A DNA stretch of 64,000 nt from Pseudofrankia coriaricola (GCF_001854805.1 NZ_MBLO01000263.1:1-64000), one strand, 5' to 3'; shown: positions 43,197-52,663, counted from the first letter of the stretch. The notes: a model not told the origin generated them from the sequence alone. Program-made: numbers and translations.

Positions 43197-43954
43197 CGGT
43201 CGAGCTGGGGCTGACCCCCGACTCGCGCTGGGACATCGACGTCGCCGGTCTGGTCGGGGCGGCCGGCGCAGCCGGGTTCACGGCCGTGGGGCTGTCCGTG
43301 TCGCGGGTTGACGCGGCCGGCGCGGCGGCGCTCGCCGCGGGCGGACTGCGCTGCCACGAACTGCTGGCCCTGATCGTGACCTCCGACGAGGAGGCCACTG
43401 TGAGCCACGCTGGCCGACTGGCCGAGGCGGCGGCCGCCGTGAAGGCGCGGTGGGTCCTAGCCGGTTTCCGGGTTGCGCTGGACCAGGACACCGCGCCGTT
43501 GATCAGCCGGTGCGCGGCGATGTTCGCCGAGGCCGGCGCGGGCATGGCGGTCGAGTTCACCCCGTACGGCGGGGCAAGGTCGATCTCCGATGCGCTGAAG
43601 GTGGTCGAGGCCGCCGGGGTTGACCGGGCCGGAGTGCTGATCGACACCTGGCACTTCTTCAACGGGGACAGCACCTGGGAGCAGCTGGAGCGGGTGCCGC
43701 TGGAAAGGATCGCCTACGTCCAGTTCGACGACGCGCTCCCCCCGATCTCCGGGAACGGGGTGAACGAGACGATGCACCGCCGCGCGATGCCCGGCGACGG
43801 GACCTTCGAGCTCGACCGGTTCGCCTCCACCCTGCTCGACAGAGGCTGGGCAGGCTTGGTGAGCGTCGAGGTGCTCAATGCCGAGCTTCGCCAGCTTCCG
43901 GTGTCCGAGTTCGCGCGGCAGGCCTACGAGACCACCGCCCGGTACTGGCGATGA
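43193..43954 (+). CDS. Sugar phosphate isomerase/epimerase-like TIM-barrel protein
   Basis: 253 residues of the xylose-isomerase-like TIM-barrel (AP_endonuc_2) family. MTVELGLTPDSRW, AGFTAVGLSVSRVDAAG, AVEFTPYGGARSISDALKVV, GVLIDTWHFFNGDSTWEQL, IAYVQFDDALPP and LVSVEVLNAELRQLP hold the usual Glu/Asp/His metal positions. ATG 43193 overlaps the SDR stop (ATGA). Reaction unknown; relatives occur in inositol and aromatic catabolism. A decayed copy is at 20990-21359. Confidence 0.87.
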   Translation: MTVELGLTPDSRWDIDVAGLVGAAGAAGFTAVGLSVSRVDAAGAAALAAGGLRCHELLALIVTSDEEATVSHAGRLAEAAAAVKARWVLAGFRVALDQDTAPLISRCAAMFAEAGAGMAVEFTPYGGARSISDALKVVEAAGVDRAGVLIDTWHFFNGDSTWEQLERVPLERIAYVQFDDALPPISGNGVNETMHRRAMPGDGTFELDRFASTLLDRGWAGLVSVEVLNAELRQLPVSEFARQAYETTARYWR

Positions 43955-44207
43955 GAACGTGCGTGACGCCCGCGACATCGCGGGAGCGGTCGGCGCGGTC
44001 GAGACGGCGCTACCGGGCTGCAGGCGGCGCTGGGACCGGGTCGCGTAAGGGCTCTACCGGCGTGTTGCTCCCGAGTTCCCGAGTGCGGCGCTGTTCCCGT
44101 CGGTCGGATCCGCATCGTGGCCCCAACCACGGCGCAGATGCGGCGAAGGTGGATTTATTCTGTCCGGCGGCTGGCCGCCCGGGCTCGTCACAAGGAAGGT
44201 CCGAGCT

Positions 44208-45392
44208 GTGAGTGACCTGTATTGGGATCCGTTCGACAAGGTGCTGGATGTGGATCCGTACCCACTCTGGCGTCGGATGCGCGACGAGCAACCAGTCTAC
44301 CGTAATGACAAATTCAACTTCTTCACCTTCTCCCGGTACGCGGACGTAGATGGCGCACACCTCGACCCGGCGACCTACAGCTCGGCCCATGGCACGGTAC
44401 TAGAGATCATGACGCCGGAGCCGATGGAGTCCGGTTACATGATCTTCATGGATCAGCCGGCGCATACAACCCTGCGGCTGCTGGTCTCCCGTGCCTTCAC
44501 CCCCCGGCGGATCTCGGCGCTGGAGGATTACATCCGGAAACTGTGCGCCGAGATGCTCGACCCCCAGATCGGCGCCGGTGGGTTCGACTACGTGCAGGAC
44601 TTTTCCGCGCAGCTCCCATCGAAGGTCATCTCCGAGCTGATCGGGGTCGACCCGATGGACCGTGAGGAGATCCGCCACACGATCGACGAGACGTTCCACG
44701 TCGACGAAGACAAGGGGATGATCAACGACGTCGCCTTCAATGCCGCGACGAGGCTGCACACCTATTGGACGGAGCAGCTCGAGGCCCGGCGCAAGGCACC
44801 GCGCGACGACATGATGACCGGCCTCGTCCAGGCCGAGGTCGCCACCGACGAGGGCACCCGCCGGCTCACCACCTCCGAGGCGGCGGACTTCACCAACCTG
44901 CTCGTCGCGGCCGGCACCGAGACGGTTGCCCGAATGCTTGGATTCGCCTGCGACCTGCTGGCAGCCCATCCCGACCAGCGTGCGCTCGTGGCCGCCGATC
45001 CGTCGTTGGTGAGGAACGCCGTCGAGGAGACCCTGCGCTACGAGGCACCCTCACCCGTCCAGGGCCGCGTCACCACCCGGGACGTCGAGCTGCACGGCAC
45101 CACCATCCCCGCCGGCTCCAGGATCGTGCTGCTCACCGGCTCGGCTGGCCGGGACGAACGCAGGTACCCCGACCCCGACCGCTACGACGTCCGCCGCCGC
45201 TTCGACAGCCACGTCTCACTCGGCCACGGCATCCATTTCTGTCTCGGCGCCGCCCTCGCTCGAATGGAGGGGCGTGTTGGACTGGAGGAGACGCTGCGCC
45301 GCTTCCCCACCTGGGAGGTGGACCACGAAAACGTGACGCGGCTGCACACCAGCACCGTACGCGGCTACCAAAAGCTGCCAATCGTTCTCTGA
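44208..45392 (+). CDS. Cytochrome P450 monooxygenase
   Basis: 394 residues, soluble class-I bacterial type. YPLWRRMRDEQPVYRNDK at the start, MIFMDQPAHTTLRLLVSRAF (C-helix), LLVAAGTETVARMLG (I-helix), VEETLRYEAP (ExxR) and haem loop LGHGIHFCLGAALARMEGR. The first Phe of the FGxGxHxC signature is Leu. GTG 44208 follows GGAAGG. No redox partner is adjacent. It differs from the P450 at 797-2080, so it is not a recent duplicate. Substrate unknown. Confidence 0.94.
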   Translation: MSDLYWDPFDKVLDVDPYPLWRRMRDEQPVYRNDKFNFFTFSRYADVDGAHLDPATYSSAHGTVLEIMTPEPMESGYMIFMDQPAHTTLRLLVSRAFTPRRISALEDYIRKLCAEMLDPQIGAGGFDYVQDFSAQLPSKVISELIGVDPMDREEIRHTIDETFHVDEDKGMINDVAFNAATRLHTYWTEQLEARRKAPRDDMMTGLVQAEVATDEGTRRLTTSEAADFTNLLVAAGTETVARMLGFACDLLAAHPDQRALVAADPSLVRNAVEETLRYEAPSPVQGRVTTRDVELHGTTIPAGSRIVLLTGSAGRDERRYPDPDRYDVRRRFDSHVSLGHGIHFCLGAALARMEGRVGLEETLRRFPTWEVDHENVTRLHTSTVRGYQKLPIVL

Positions 45393-45449
45393 CCTGCGAT
45401 CGTCCGGCAAGATCGACCCGTTCACGCTGACGAGAGAATCTGGAATTTC

Positions 45450-45632
45450 ATGGACGACGATCTGGGCACGGCCGACCAGCGCTCCGAGCGTGTGGGGTCG
45501 GTCGCGTGGTGTGTCATCAATGACCCGACGGAGTGGAACGCGGACACGCGGCGCGCGCTTCGGGAAGGCCGGGCGAGCGTCAGTTCGCCGGGCGTTGGCG
45601 GGCCTGGGACGCGACCTCGGGTGAGGGGTTGA
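45450..45632 (+). other. Small ORF, perhaps the start of a lost enoyl-CoA hydratase
   Basis: 60 codons from ATG 45450. GSVAWCVINDPTEWNADTRR resembles the first strand of crotonases (VAWxVINRPxxxNA). No ribosome-binding site stands out and the rest of the enzyme is missing. It could be an enoyl-CoA hydratase remnant or chance. Confidence 0.25.
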
Positions 45633-45633
45633 G

Positions 45634-46614
45634 GTGCGCGCCGCGGTCTGCCGCCGATACGGGCCGCCCGAGGTGGTCGAGGTCGAGGAGTTTCCCGCCC
45701 CGGCGCTCAAGGAGGGGCAGGTGCGCGTCCGGGTGCACGCCGCCGCGGTCAACTTCCCCGACGTGCTGTTCGTGGCCAACAAGTACCAGGTCACCGTGCC
45801 GCCGCCGTTCGTGCCGGGCAGCGAGTTCGCGGGCGAGGTGGTCGAGGTTGCTGACGGCGGGAACGGATACTCGGTTGGTGACCGGGTGATCGGCACCTGT
45901 ATGGTAGGCGCCTTCGCGGAGGAAGCGGTCGTCGGCGCCCATGCCGTGCGGCGCATCCCCGCCGGCATGAACGACCAGGTGGCGGCCGCCTTCGGCGTGG
46001 CCCACCGCACCTCCTATCATGTGCTGCGCTCCACAGCCCGGTTGCAGCCCGGGGAGGAGCTGATCGTGCTCGGCGCTGGCGGCGGTGTTGGCCTGGCCGC
46101 GGTGCAGATCGGTGTCCTGCTGGGCGCCAAGGTGACGGCCGTGGCCTCCTCCGAGGAGAAGCTCAGGGCGGCGGCCGGCTGTGGAGCCACGCGGCTGATC
46201 GACCACCACGCCGGTGATCTCCGAGCAGCGTTGAAGGACGCTTTGCCCGACGGCGCCGACGTGGTGATCGACCCGGTGGGCGGCGACCTCGCCGAGCCGG
46301 CTTTGCGGTCGCTGCGCTGGGCTGGGCGTTTCGTGACCGTGGGCTACGCGTCCGGGGTGATTCCGCGCATTCCGTTGAACCTCGTCCTGCTGAAGGGCGT
46401 GCAGATCCTCGGCTTCCAGTTCCGCGACTTCTCCACGCATGCGCTCGAGGAGTACCTCCGCGACGACCGGGAGATGCAAGAGCATTTCGCGGCGCAGCGC
46501 CTCGTGCCGCATGTCGGCGCCACCTTCACGCTAGATGAGGCCGCCGCGGCGCTGCGCTACGTCGGTGACGGTCACGCCGTCGGCAAGGTCGTACTCGACA
46601 TCGCCCGTCGATGA
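45634..46614 (+). CDS. Zinc-binding-type NADPH:quinone oxidoreductase (MDR)
   Basis: 326 residues. Start MRAAVCRRYGPPEVVEVEEF, VHAAAVNFPDVLFVANKYQV, VPGSEFAGEVVEVADG, nucleotide loop LGAGGGVGLAAVQIGVLLGA, DVVIDPVGGDLAEPALRSL. It lacks the structural zinc Cys cluster, as quinone-oxidoreductase-like MDR proteins do. GTG 45634 follows GAGGGGTTGAG. Likely an NADPH-dependent reductase of quinones or enoyl compounds; in acyl-CoA clusters related proteins act as enoyl reductases. Confidence 0.9.
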   Translation: MRAAVCRRYGPPEVVEVEEFPAPALKEGQVRVRVHAAAVNFPDVLFVANKYQVTVPPPFVPGSEFAGEVVEVADGGNGYSVGDRVIGTCMVGAFAEEAVVGAHAVRRIPAGMNDQVAAAFGVAHRTSYHVLRSTARLQPGEELIVLGAGGGVGLAAVQIGVLLGAKVTAVASSEEKLRAAAGCGATRLIDHHAGDLRAALKDALPDGADVVIDPVGGDLAEPALRSLRWAGRFVTVGYASGVIPRIPLNLVLLKGVQILGFQFRDFSTHALEEYLRDDREMQEHFAAQRLVPHVGATFTLDEAAAALRYVGDGHAVGKVVLDIARR

Positions 46615-46763
46615 CCGGGTTCGGCCCCACCGCCGCGACCGGCGTGGCCGACTCGGCCCGATCCGCCGCGGGCTTCGGCACGGGATCGGCAGGTACCTCA
46701 GGGCCAGCCGCGTCGATCGCCACGCCACGTCGCGGATTTTCGACCCGAATCGTCGAGCCACCG

Positions 46764-47981
46764 TCAGGGCACGATGCCACGGACCTTCAGATCCATGATC
46801 GCGTCCCAGTCGAGACCGAGGTTGGTGAGGATCATGTCGCCGTGCTCGTTGAACTCGGGGGCGCGACGGGGAGCCGCGGGTTCCTCGTCGAACTGCACCG
46901 GCACGGCGACCAGCTGAAACGGGACACCGGCCGCCGTCTGGCAGGGCTGCATGTAGCCGTTGGCTACGGACTGCGGGTCGTTGGCCGCTTCGAGGGTGTG
47001 CTGTACGACGGTCCACTGCCCGTTGAAGTCTTTGAGTGCTTCCCGCCATTCGTCGACCGTGCGCTCGGCGAACACGTCACGGAGGATGGCGGTGGCCTGC
47101 GCGCTGTTTGTCATCAGCGACTCGTGGTCGGCGAAGCGGGGGTCGGCGGCGAGGTCCGGCCGGCGGATGCTGGCGCAGAACGGCGGCCAGTAGTGGCCGG
47201 CTTGCAGGCAGTTGAGGGCCAGCCACCGGCCGTCCTTGGTGCGGTAGTAGCAGACCAGCGGGTTGCGCCTCGGGGCGTCAACCGGAGGCGGCGTCCAGCC
47301 CTCGTCGAGCACGACCGACAGCCCGATGGTCTGGCCCATCGCCCACATGGCCGACGACAGCAGCGAGGCGTCCACCACCGTGGCCTCACCTGTGCGCTCG
47401 CGGTGGAACAAGGCCATTGCCACACCGCCGGCGATGGTCATGGCGCCGATCGAGTCGCCGAAGCCCGGTCCAGGTGGGCTGACCACATGGCCGTACTCCG
47501 GTTGCGTGACGCCCATGGCCACGCCGGCCCGGGCCCAGAACGCGAGGTTGTCGTAGGAACCCTTGTTGGCGTCAGGGCCACGCTCGCCCTGGCCGGTGCC
47601 GCGTACATAGATGATGTTCGGGTTGTGGGCCCGGAGGTCCTCGACGTCGATCCTGAGCTTTGCGCGCACCGCGGGAAGCTTGTTGGTGAGGAAGATGTCC
47701 GCGGTGGCCGCCAGCTTGTAGAGGATGCCGACACCCTCGGGGGTGGCGAGGTCGAGGGCGAGGCTCTTCTTCCCCCGATTGGAGTGCTCCAGCAGCACGT
47801 GCACGTCGGATGGCACGAACGCCGTCCCGGTCGAGGCCAGCCCGCGCATGGCGTCGCCGCGCTCGACATGCTCGATCTTGATGACCTCGGCACCCAGGTC
47901 CGAGAGCAGCGCGGAGGCCGCCGGCACGAAGGTCTGCTCGGCGACCTCCAGGATGCGGACCCCCTGCATAACTTCTGTCAT
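46764..47981 (-). CDS. CaiB/BaiF family CoA-transferase
   Basis: 405 residues of the class III CoA-transferase family. GVRILEVAEQTFVPAASALL, SDLGAEVIKIEHVERGDAMR, KKSLALDLATPEGVGILYKL, ADIFLTNKLPAVRAKLRIDV and GPGFGDSIGAMTIAGGVAMA. The catalytic Asp is expected in the DIFLTN region of this fold, where the family often has DVFLxN. It moves CoA between carboxylic acids without ATP. ATG 47981 follows AGGAGGAG. A remnant of a close homologue is at 21738-21980. Substrate unknown. Confidence 0.92.
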   Translation of the reverse strand: MTEVMQGVRILEVAEQTFVPAASALLSDLGAEVIKIEHVERGDAMRGLASTGTAFVPSDVHVLLEHSNRGKKSLALDLATPEGVGILYKLAATADIFLTNKLPAVRAKLRIDVEDLRAHNPNIIYVRGTGQGERGPDANKGSYDNLAFWARAGVAMGVTQPEYGHVVSPPGPGFGDSIGAMTIAGGVAMALFHRERTGEATVVDASLLSSAMWAMGQTIGLSVVLDEGWTPPPVDAPRRNPLVCYYRTKDGRWLALNCLQAGHYWPPFCASIRRPDLAADPRFADHESLMTNSAQATAILRDVFAERTVDEWREALKDFNGQWTVVQHTLEAANDPQSVANGYMQPCQTAAGVPFQLVAVPVQFDEEPAAPRRAPEFNEHGDMILTNLGLDWDAIMDLKVRGIVP

Positions 47982-48139
47982 GGTCTCCTCCTGGTCCCTT
48001 CCTGGTCGACCTACACGCGCCTGGGCCTCCTCGACGTTGCGCGGAAGCAACTGGCCCTGGGCGAACCGAGGTATGCGGCGATGCGCAGGACGAGCATGTC
48101 CATCATCATGACATCCAGAACCATAACCAGGATGTGATA

Positions 48140-48154
48140 TCTATGGTGGAACTT
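48140..48154 (+). promoter_or_regulatory. 15-bp motif shared with 60067-60081
   Basis: TCTATGGTGGAACTT occurs here and, reversed, at 60067-60081 upstream of the dead aldehyde dehydrogenase. TATGGT could be a -10 hexamer. It lies between the CoA-transferase and the binding protein at 48491, the downstream gene in the motif direction. Confidence 0.4.
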
Positions 48155-48490
48155 AGTACAGTCTTTGGCGTAGAGTCCCGGTAGGTCGGCGAGGCGAGTG
48201 ATCGCGACTGGAGACTCTGACCCCGATGCGACAGTTGCCGATCTTGCCGACCGTCGGCGGGGCACGAGGGGCCGCCGACGACGATGACGTGCCCACCGGG
48301 TCGCTGAGCCGTAGGGAAGCGTTCGAGGCAGACATTGACGTCTGCGTAGAACGCTGTCAGGGCGTTTACTCACCAAGCTGATCAAAGCTGGTGCTGTCGA
48401 AACGCCGCCGTCACGAGCCGCTCGAACCCCGCGGCGAGTCGACTGCAGACCGCTGACGGGCGGCGCGCCTAACCGCGAGATGGGGAAAAT

Positions 48491-49819
48491 ATGCAACGCA
48501 TGGGGATCTCACATGACGGGTTGACTCGCCGACAGGCGCGGCCGCGTTCGGCAGGCGCTCGATTAGCCGGCTTACCCGTATCACTGGTCGCGGCCGCCGT
48601 AGCCGCGGCCCTGCTGCTCGTTGCCGGATGCGGGAGCAACGGCGGCAGCGGCGGGAAGCCGTTGGCCAGCGGTTCCGGGAGCGGCGCCACGGTGCTCGGG
48701 CCGGTAGCCGCGGCGAAGGGCGCTCCAGTCCGGATCGGGATGATCTCGGACGGGAAGACTCCGGTCAGCGACGTCTCCATCCAGGGCCGCGTGGCCGACG
48801 CCACCGTCAAGTGGCTCAACGAACATCGCTCCGGCATCGGTGGCCGGCCCATCGAGCTGGTGAAGTGTGACGACCTGGCCGACCCGGGCAAGGGAGCCGA
48901 CTGCGCGAACCGCATGATCGAGGAGAATGTCGCCGCTGTCGTCGTCGGTGAGACCTCGGTGCCGGACAGCGTGTGGCAGCCCTTGCACGCCGCGCACCTG
49001 CCGGTGATGCTTTACGGCTCCGGCGATGCGGCGTTGTTGACCGACAAGGAGTCGACATTCGTCCTAGGCGACGCGATCTTTCCTATCCTCGGCATGCCGC
49101 TCCAGATCGCGCGGGACAAGGGCGTGAAGAAGGTGACGCCGATCGTCATCGACGTTCCGGCCGCGTTGGGCGTTTGGAACCTCGCGCCGCCGCTGTTCGA
49201 ACAGGCTGGTGTCGCCTTGGACCTGGTCACCATTCCACCCGGCACGGCCGACATGACGCCACAGATGCAGCGGATCGCCTCCGGTGGGCCCACGGTCGTC
49301 TTCATCGTGGGGACCGACGCGTTCTGCATCACTGCGTTGAATGGCCTGCGGGCCGTCGGGTTCACCGGCCAGGTCAGCGGCTTCTCGACATGCATCAGCG
49401 ACGCGACCCGCAAGGCGGTGCCGGGCGAGGCCCTGAAGGGGATGATCGTGTCGGCCACGGCGCCCGTCGGGACAGACAACCCGTCGACCCGCCTCTACAA
49501 CGCCGTCGCGACGACCTACGGCAAGAACATCGACACCGGCGATCCCAATGGGATGGCCATGTTCTCGACGGTCGCCGGCTTCCAGACGGCCCTTGAAGGA
49601 ATCTCGGGGGACATCACCCCGGCCACCATCACGGCCACCATCAAGGCCATGCCGGAGAAGGATCTGCCCGGTGCCGGCGGGATAGGGTTCCGGTGCAACG
49701 GCAAGGCCAACCCGCAGCTACCGGCGGTCTGCTCCCGCGGCGCGCTGGCCGCGACGCTGGACGCCAAGGGCCATCCCATCAGCTACCGGGCGCTCGGCAG
49801 CGAGCCGATCCCGAACTGA
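48491..49819 (+). CDS. ABC transporter substrate-binding lipoprotein (Liv type)
   Basis: 442 residues. A long n-region, a hydrophobic stretch (LVAAAVAAALLLVAGC) and lipobox LVAGC near residue 47; then a Peripla_BP_6 domain starting VRIGMISDGKTPVSDVSIQG with VVVGETSVPDSVWQPLHAAH, VTPIVIDVPAALGVWNLAPP and FIVGTDAFCITALNGLRAVG. It is unlike the binding proteins at 3971 and 15985. No permease is adjacent, so it too must work with a transporter elsewhere. A hairpin about 58 nt after the stop probably ends its message. Confidence 0.92.
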   Translation: MQRMGISHDGLTRRQARPRSAGARLAGLPVSLVAAAVAAALLLVAGCGSNGGSGGKPLASGSGSGATVLGPVAAAKGAPVRIGMISDGKTPVSDVSIQGRVADATVKWLNEHRSGIGGRPIELVKCDDLADPGKGADCANRMIEENVAAVVVGETSVPDSVWQPLHAAHLPVMLYGSGDAALLTDKESTFVLGDAIFPILGMPLQIARDKGVKKVTPIVIDVPAALGVWNLAPPLFEQAGVALDLVTIPPGTADMTPQMQRIASGGPTVVFIVGTDAFCITALNGLRAVGFTGQVSGFSTCISDATRKAVPGEALKGMIVSATAPVGTDNPSTRLYNAVATTYGKNIDTGDPNGMAMFSTVAGFQTALEGISGDITPATITATIKAMPEKDLPGAGGIGFRCNGKANPQLPAVCSRGALAATLDAKGHPISYRALGSEPIPN

Positions 49820-50236
49820 GCCGACCACCGGTTCAGCCGCGCAGGCTCCGACCGCGGTTCAGTCGTCATGGTGATCGCGGCGCGGCGGCGGCGATGCCGT
49901 CCGCGCCGCATCAGCAGCGCGAGGACCAACGCGAGCGCGCCCGCGCGACGGCGCCCGCGCCCTCCTGGGCCTCGCATGCTTTGCGTCCGAGTTCCGGGTG
50001 GGTGTTAGCTGCTCCGGACGGCAAGCGCGGCGGATTCTGCGTTCGTTTCTCTCCGGCGTTGCCGACGACCCGCGGGTACAGGTGCCGAGGGTTCGCCGTA
50101 CGCAGGCCTACCTCGTCACTGTTCGGTAGCAGCCACGGGTGGGTCACTCGGCGCGAGGCGAGGAGCCAAGCTGATCGTCGAGGACATGTTGCTTCGGCCA
50201 CCGCGGGGCTGACCTGCGTCAATGCAAGGAGAGACG
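49820..50236. other. Intergenic stretch, no gene seen apart from a terminator
   Basis: After the hairpin at 49877-49909 the frames are Arg/Ala-rich and without domains. AAGGAGAG at 50226-50233 is the ribosome-binding site of the next gene. Confidence 0.4.
49877..49909 (+). terminator. Probable hairpin terminator
   Basis: GCGGCGCGG (49877-49885) and CCGCGCCGC (49901-49909) form a perfect 9-bp stem around 15 nt, 58 nt after the binding-protein stop. No T tract. Confidence 0.5.
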
Positions 50237-50851
50237 ATGGGCTTCTACGACGACCAGGTGCTGCCCCGGTTCACCAACGTCGCCCTCGGTAAGCCGATGG
50301 AACCTACCCGGGCGCGGGTTGCCGAGGGACTGTCTGGTGAGGTCCTGGAGATTGGGTTCGGGTCCGGGCGTAACCTGCCACACCTCTCCCCGGCGGTCAC
50401 ACGGCTGCTCGCCGTGGAGCCTGCTGCCGTCGGCCGCAGACTGGCAGCCTCGCGCATCGCCGCCACCCCGATCCTGGTCGAGTTCGTCGGCCAGGACGGT
50501 CAGCAACTGGCCCTCCCGGATGCGTCGGTCGACCATGTACTGGTCACGTGGACGCTATGCACCATCCCGGAGGTCGAGCGGGCTCTGGACGAGACACGCC
50601 GCGTGTTGCGGCCTGGTGGCACGCTGCGCTTCGTCGAGCACGGCCGTTCCACCAACGCCCGCGTCGCCCAGTGGCAGGACCGCCTTACGCCCATCTGGGG
50701 CAAGCTGTTCGGCGGCTGTCACCTCAACCGCCCCGTCGACAAGCTGATCGAGAACGCCGGGCTCACGCTCGACACCGTCCGGACCTATCGGATGGGCAGG
50801 CCTGAAATGTTCGCCTTCGCCTATGAGGGCTCCGCGTCGAAACAGGACTGA
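50237..50851 (+). CDS. Class I SAM-dependent methyltransferase
   Basis: 204 residues. Motif I LEIGFGSGRNLPHL, acidic residue in AVEPAAVGRR, motif QQLALPDASVDHVLVTWTLC, and RRVLRPGGTLRFVEHGRSTN. This is the Methyltransf_11 type, close to methylases of small molecules or lipids. ATG 50237 follows AAGGAGAG. Monocistronic, convergent with the TetR gene. Substrate unknown. Confidence 0.92.
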   Translation: MGFYDDQVLPRFTNVALGKPMEPTRARVAEGLSGEVLEIGFGSGRNLPHLSPAVTRLLAVEPAAVGRRLAASRIAATPILVEFVGQDGQQLALPDASVDHVLVTWTLCTIPEVERALDETRRVLRPGGTLRFVEHGRSTNARVAQWQDRLTPIWGKLFGGCHLNRPVDKLIENAGLTLDTVRTYRMGRPEMFAFAYEGSASKQD

Positions 50852-50950
50852 CCGGTCTACGAGCGGACGCACACGGGAATAGTTCCGCTGAGGGCCGGCG
50901 CGAGGCCTCAGCTATTCTGTGGCTGAGGCGGAGGTGGGAGTCGGGCCCGC

Positions 50951-51565
50951 TTAAAAGGCTCCGGGGCGGACGGCGCGCATGACGTCGTCGAGAATCTTGT
51001 CGAGAGACGCCTGGCCGTTCGTCGCCCTCCAAGCCCGGTTCGCCGCTTCCAGACATGCCAGTGCAGCGCCGATGACCGCTGTGGCACGGGCGTCGGTATC
51101 GCTGTCCGCGGGGGCGGGGGCGAGGCGGGGGGTAATGTGCGGGATGAGCTGGTCGTGCCACCGACACTGCTTTTCCAGGTTGCCGGCCAGCAGCACGGGA
51201 TTGCTCTCGAGCATATGTCGGAGCGCGAGGGCGTGCTGTGGGTCGCGCGCGTGGTAGGCCAACAGCACGTCGTCAAAGGCACGGCGCAGGGCGGTCCATT
51301 CGTCTTCGTCCGCGGGCCGCCGCGCCAAGGCGTCGGCGAGTGTCTGGCCGATGGCCTGGAGGTGGCCGAGTACGATGTCCTCTTTGCAGGTGAAGTAGCG
51401 GAAAAAGCTACTGCGGGACATGCCGGCGGCGGCTACGATCTCGTCGATCGTTGTGGCGTCGTAGCCCTTGTCGGCGAACAAGTCCATCGCGACGGTCAGC
51501 AACTCGGCCCGTACGGCGCGCCGAGTGCGTTCACGGATTCCGAGCCCCCCAGACGTCTCAGCCAT
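50951..51565 (-). CDS. TetR-family transcriptional regulator
   Basis: 204 residues. Helix-turn-helix about 12-60: RERTRRAVRAELLTVAMDLF, DATTIDEIVAAAGMSRSSFF, RYFTCKEDIVLGHL. C-terminal helical ligand domain with DPQHALALRHMLESNP. ATG 51565 lies 9 nt after TATAGT (51575-51580 on the minus strand), so the message is probably leaderless. It is divergent from nothing intact within 150 bp; the ADH at 51725 is convergent in direction of its stop. A decayed copy with a similar upstream region is at 40380-40610. Confidence 0.92.
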   Translation of the reverse strand: MAETSGGLGIRERTRRAVRAELLTVAMDLFADKGYDATTIDEIVAAAGMSRSSFFRYFTCKEDIVLGHLQAIGQTLADALARRPADEDEWTALRRAFDDVLLAYHARDPQHALALRHMLESNPVLLAGNLEKQCRWHDQLIPHITPRLAPAPADSDTDARATAVIGAALACLEAANRAWRATNGQASLDKILDDVMRAVRPGAF

Positions 51566-51574
51566 CACAGCTTT

Positions 51575-51580
51575 ACTATA
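51575..51580 (-). promoter_or_regulatory. -10 hexamer of a probable leaderless TetR message
   Basis: TATAGT on the minus strand ends 9 nt before the ATG at 51565, leaving no room for a leader with a ribosome-binding site. Confidence 0.5.
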
Positions 51581-51724
51581 CCCAGCGCCACGAAGGCATC
51601 GTGAGATCGAGTATGGTACTGAGTGCCATGTCGGGTGTGGCGTCCGACACACCCGGAGCGACAAGCGGTCCGTGACCGAGGCCGAGGGCATCCATGCGGC
51701 CCTGCTCCGCGCGGAGCCCAAGAG

Positions 51725-52663
51725 CTATGAGGGCTCGATTACTACTCGTATCGCGCCGGCCGAGCGGTCGGCCGCGACCTGGAAAGCATGCGCTGACTCT
51801 TCGATCGGGAAGCGGTGGGTGATGACCGTCTTCGCGATCTCGGGATCCGCGGCGAGCATTGCCGCGACCTCCTCCATCTCGCGGACCCCGTCGTGACGGC
51901 AGTAGGTCAGGGAGGGGATGATCCTCGCCTCCCGGTTGAACAGGGTCATCCAGTTCAGCTGAACGGGGCCCAGGTGAACGCCGGGAACCACGACCGCGCC
52001 GCCGGGTGCCACAAGCTCAGCGCATCGGGCCAGGCTCTCGTCGCTGCCCGCCGCCTCCACCACCACGTCATAGAGCCCGTCGGTCGCGGTGCTCGCACCC
52101 AGACGCTCGGCCGCCTCATTCTGGTGGGGGTGGCGCCCCTCGATGGCGACTTCCTCGCTGCCTTGGTGCCTGGCCCCGGCGATCGCGAGCAGCCCGATGG
52201 CGCCCGCACCGACTACCGCAACCCGCTTACCTGGACCGGTACCGGCCAGGCGAAGCGCATGCCACGAAACCGACGCCGGCTCGACCAGGCAGGCGTCGCG
52301 TACGTCCAGACCTGGCGGCAGAGGAACCAGCCGCCCCGACGGAGCCCGGAACTGCTCGGCCATCCCGCCGTCGATGAAGACCCCCAGGGCGCGTTCGGAA
52401 TTCGTCGGGCACAGGTTGTAGTCCCCCCGCCGGCATAACTCGCACACATCACATCCATAGGTCGCCTCGACCACGACCGGTGTGCCATCCTGGCGGACTC
52501 CGGCGAGCTCATGCCCCAGAATCCGCCTACTGCCGAAACTGATATAGACCAGGTCGGAGGCGCAGATGCTCATCGCCTTCATGTCGAGAAGCTCGCCCGC
52601 CCCAGGCGGCTCGTCGACATCAACTACCAGGACCCCACCCTCAACGCCGCGAACCGCCTTCAT
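51725..52663 (-). CDS. Zinc-dependent alcohol dehydrogenase (MDR family)
   Basis: 312 residues. Catalytic zinc candidates Cys in SICASDLV, His-Glu in ILGHELAGV and Glu in LVEPASVSWHAL; structural zinc cysteines GCDVCELCRRGDYNLC; Rossmann VVGAGAIGLLAIAGARHQG. Shorter than usual (about 345) because some N-terminal loops are compact. ATG 52663 follows AGGAGATT. A decayed copy of its last third is at 2230-2530. It differs from the ADH pair at 19865 and 37702. Followed by no operon partner. Confidence 0.91.
   Translation of the reverse strand: MKAVRGVEGGVLVVDVDEPPGAGELLDMKAMSICASDLVYISFGSRRILGHELAGVRQDGTPVVVEATYGCDVCELCRRGDYNLCPTNSERALGVFIDGGMAEQFRAPSGRLVPLPPGLDVRDACLVEPASVSWHALRLAGTGPGKRVAVVGAGAIGLLAIAGARHQGSEEVAIEGRHPHQNEAAERLGASTATDGLYDVVVEAAGSDESLARCAELVAPGGAVVVPGVHLGPVQLNWMTLFNREARIIPSLTYCRHDGVREMEEVAAMLAADPEIAKTVITHRFPIEESAHAFQVAADRSAGAIRVVIEPS

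Noticed and set aside
46611-48137. 508-codon plus-strand frame opposite the CaiB gene
   Set aside because: Shadow of the CoA-transferase; its first part only looks open because GC-rich DNA has few stops.
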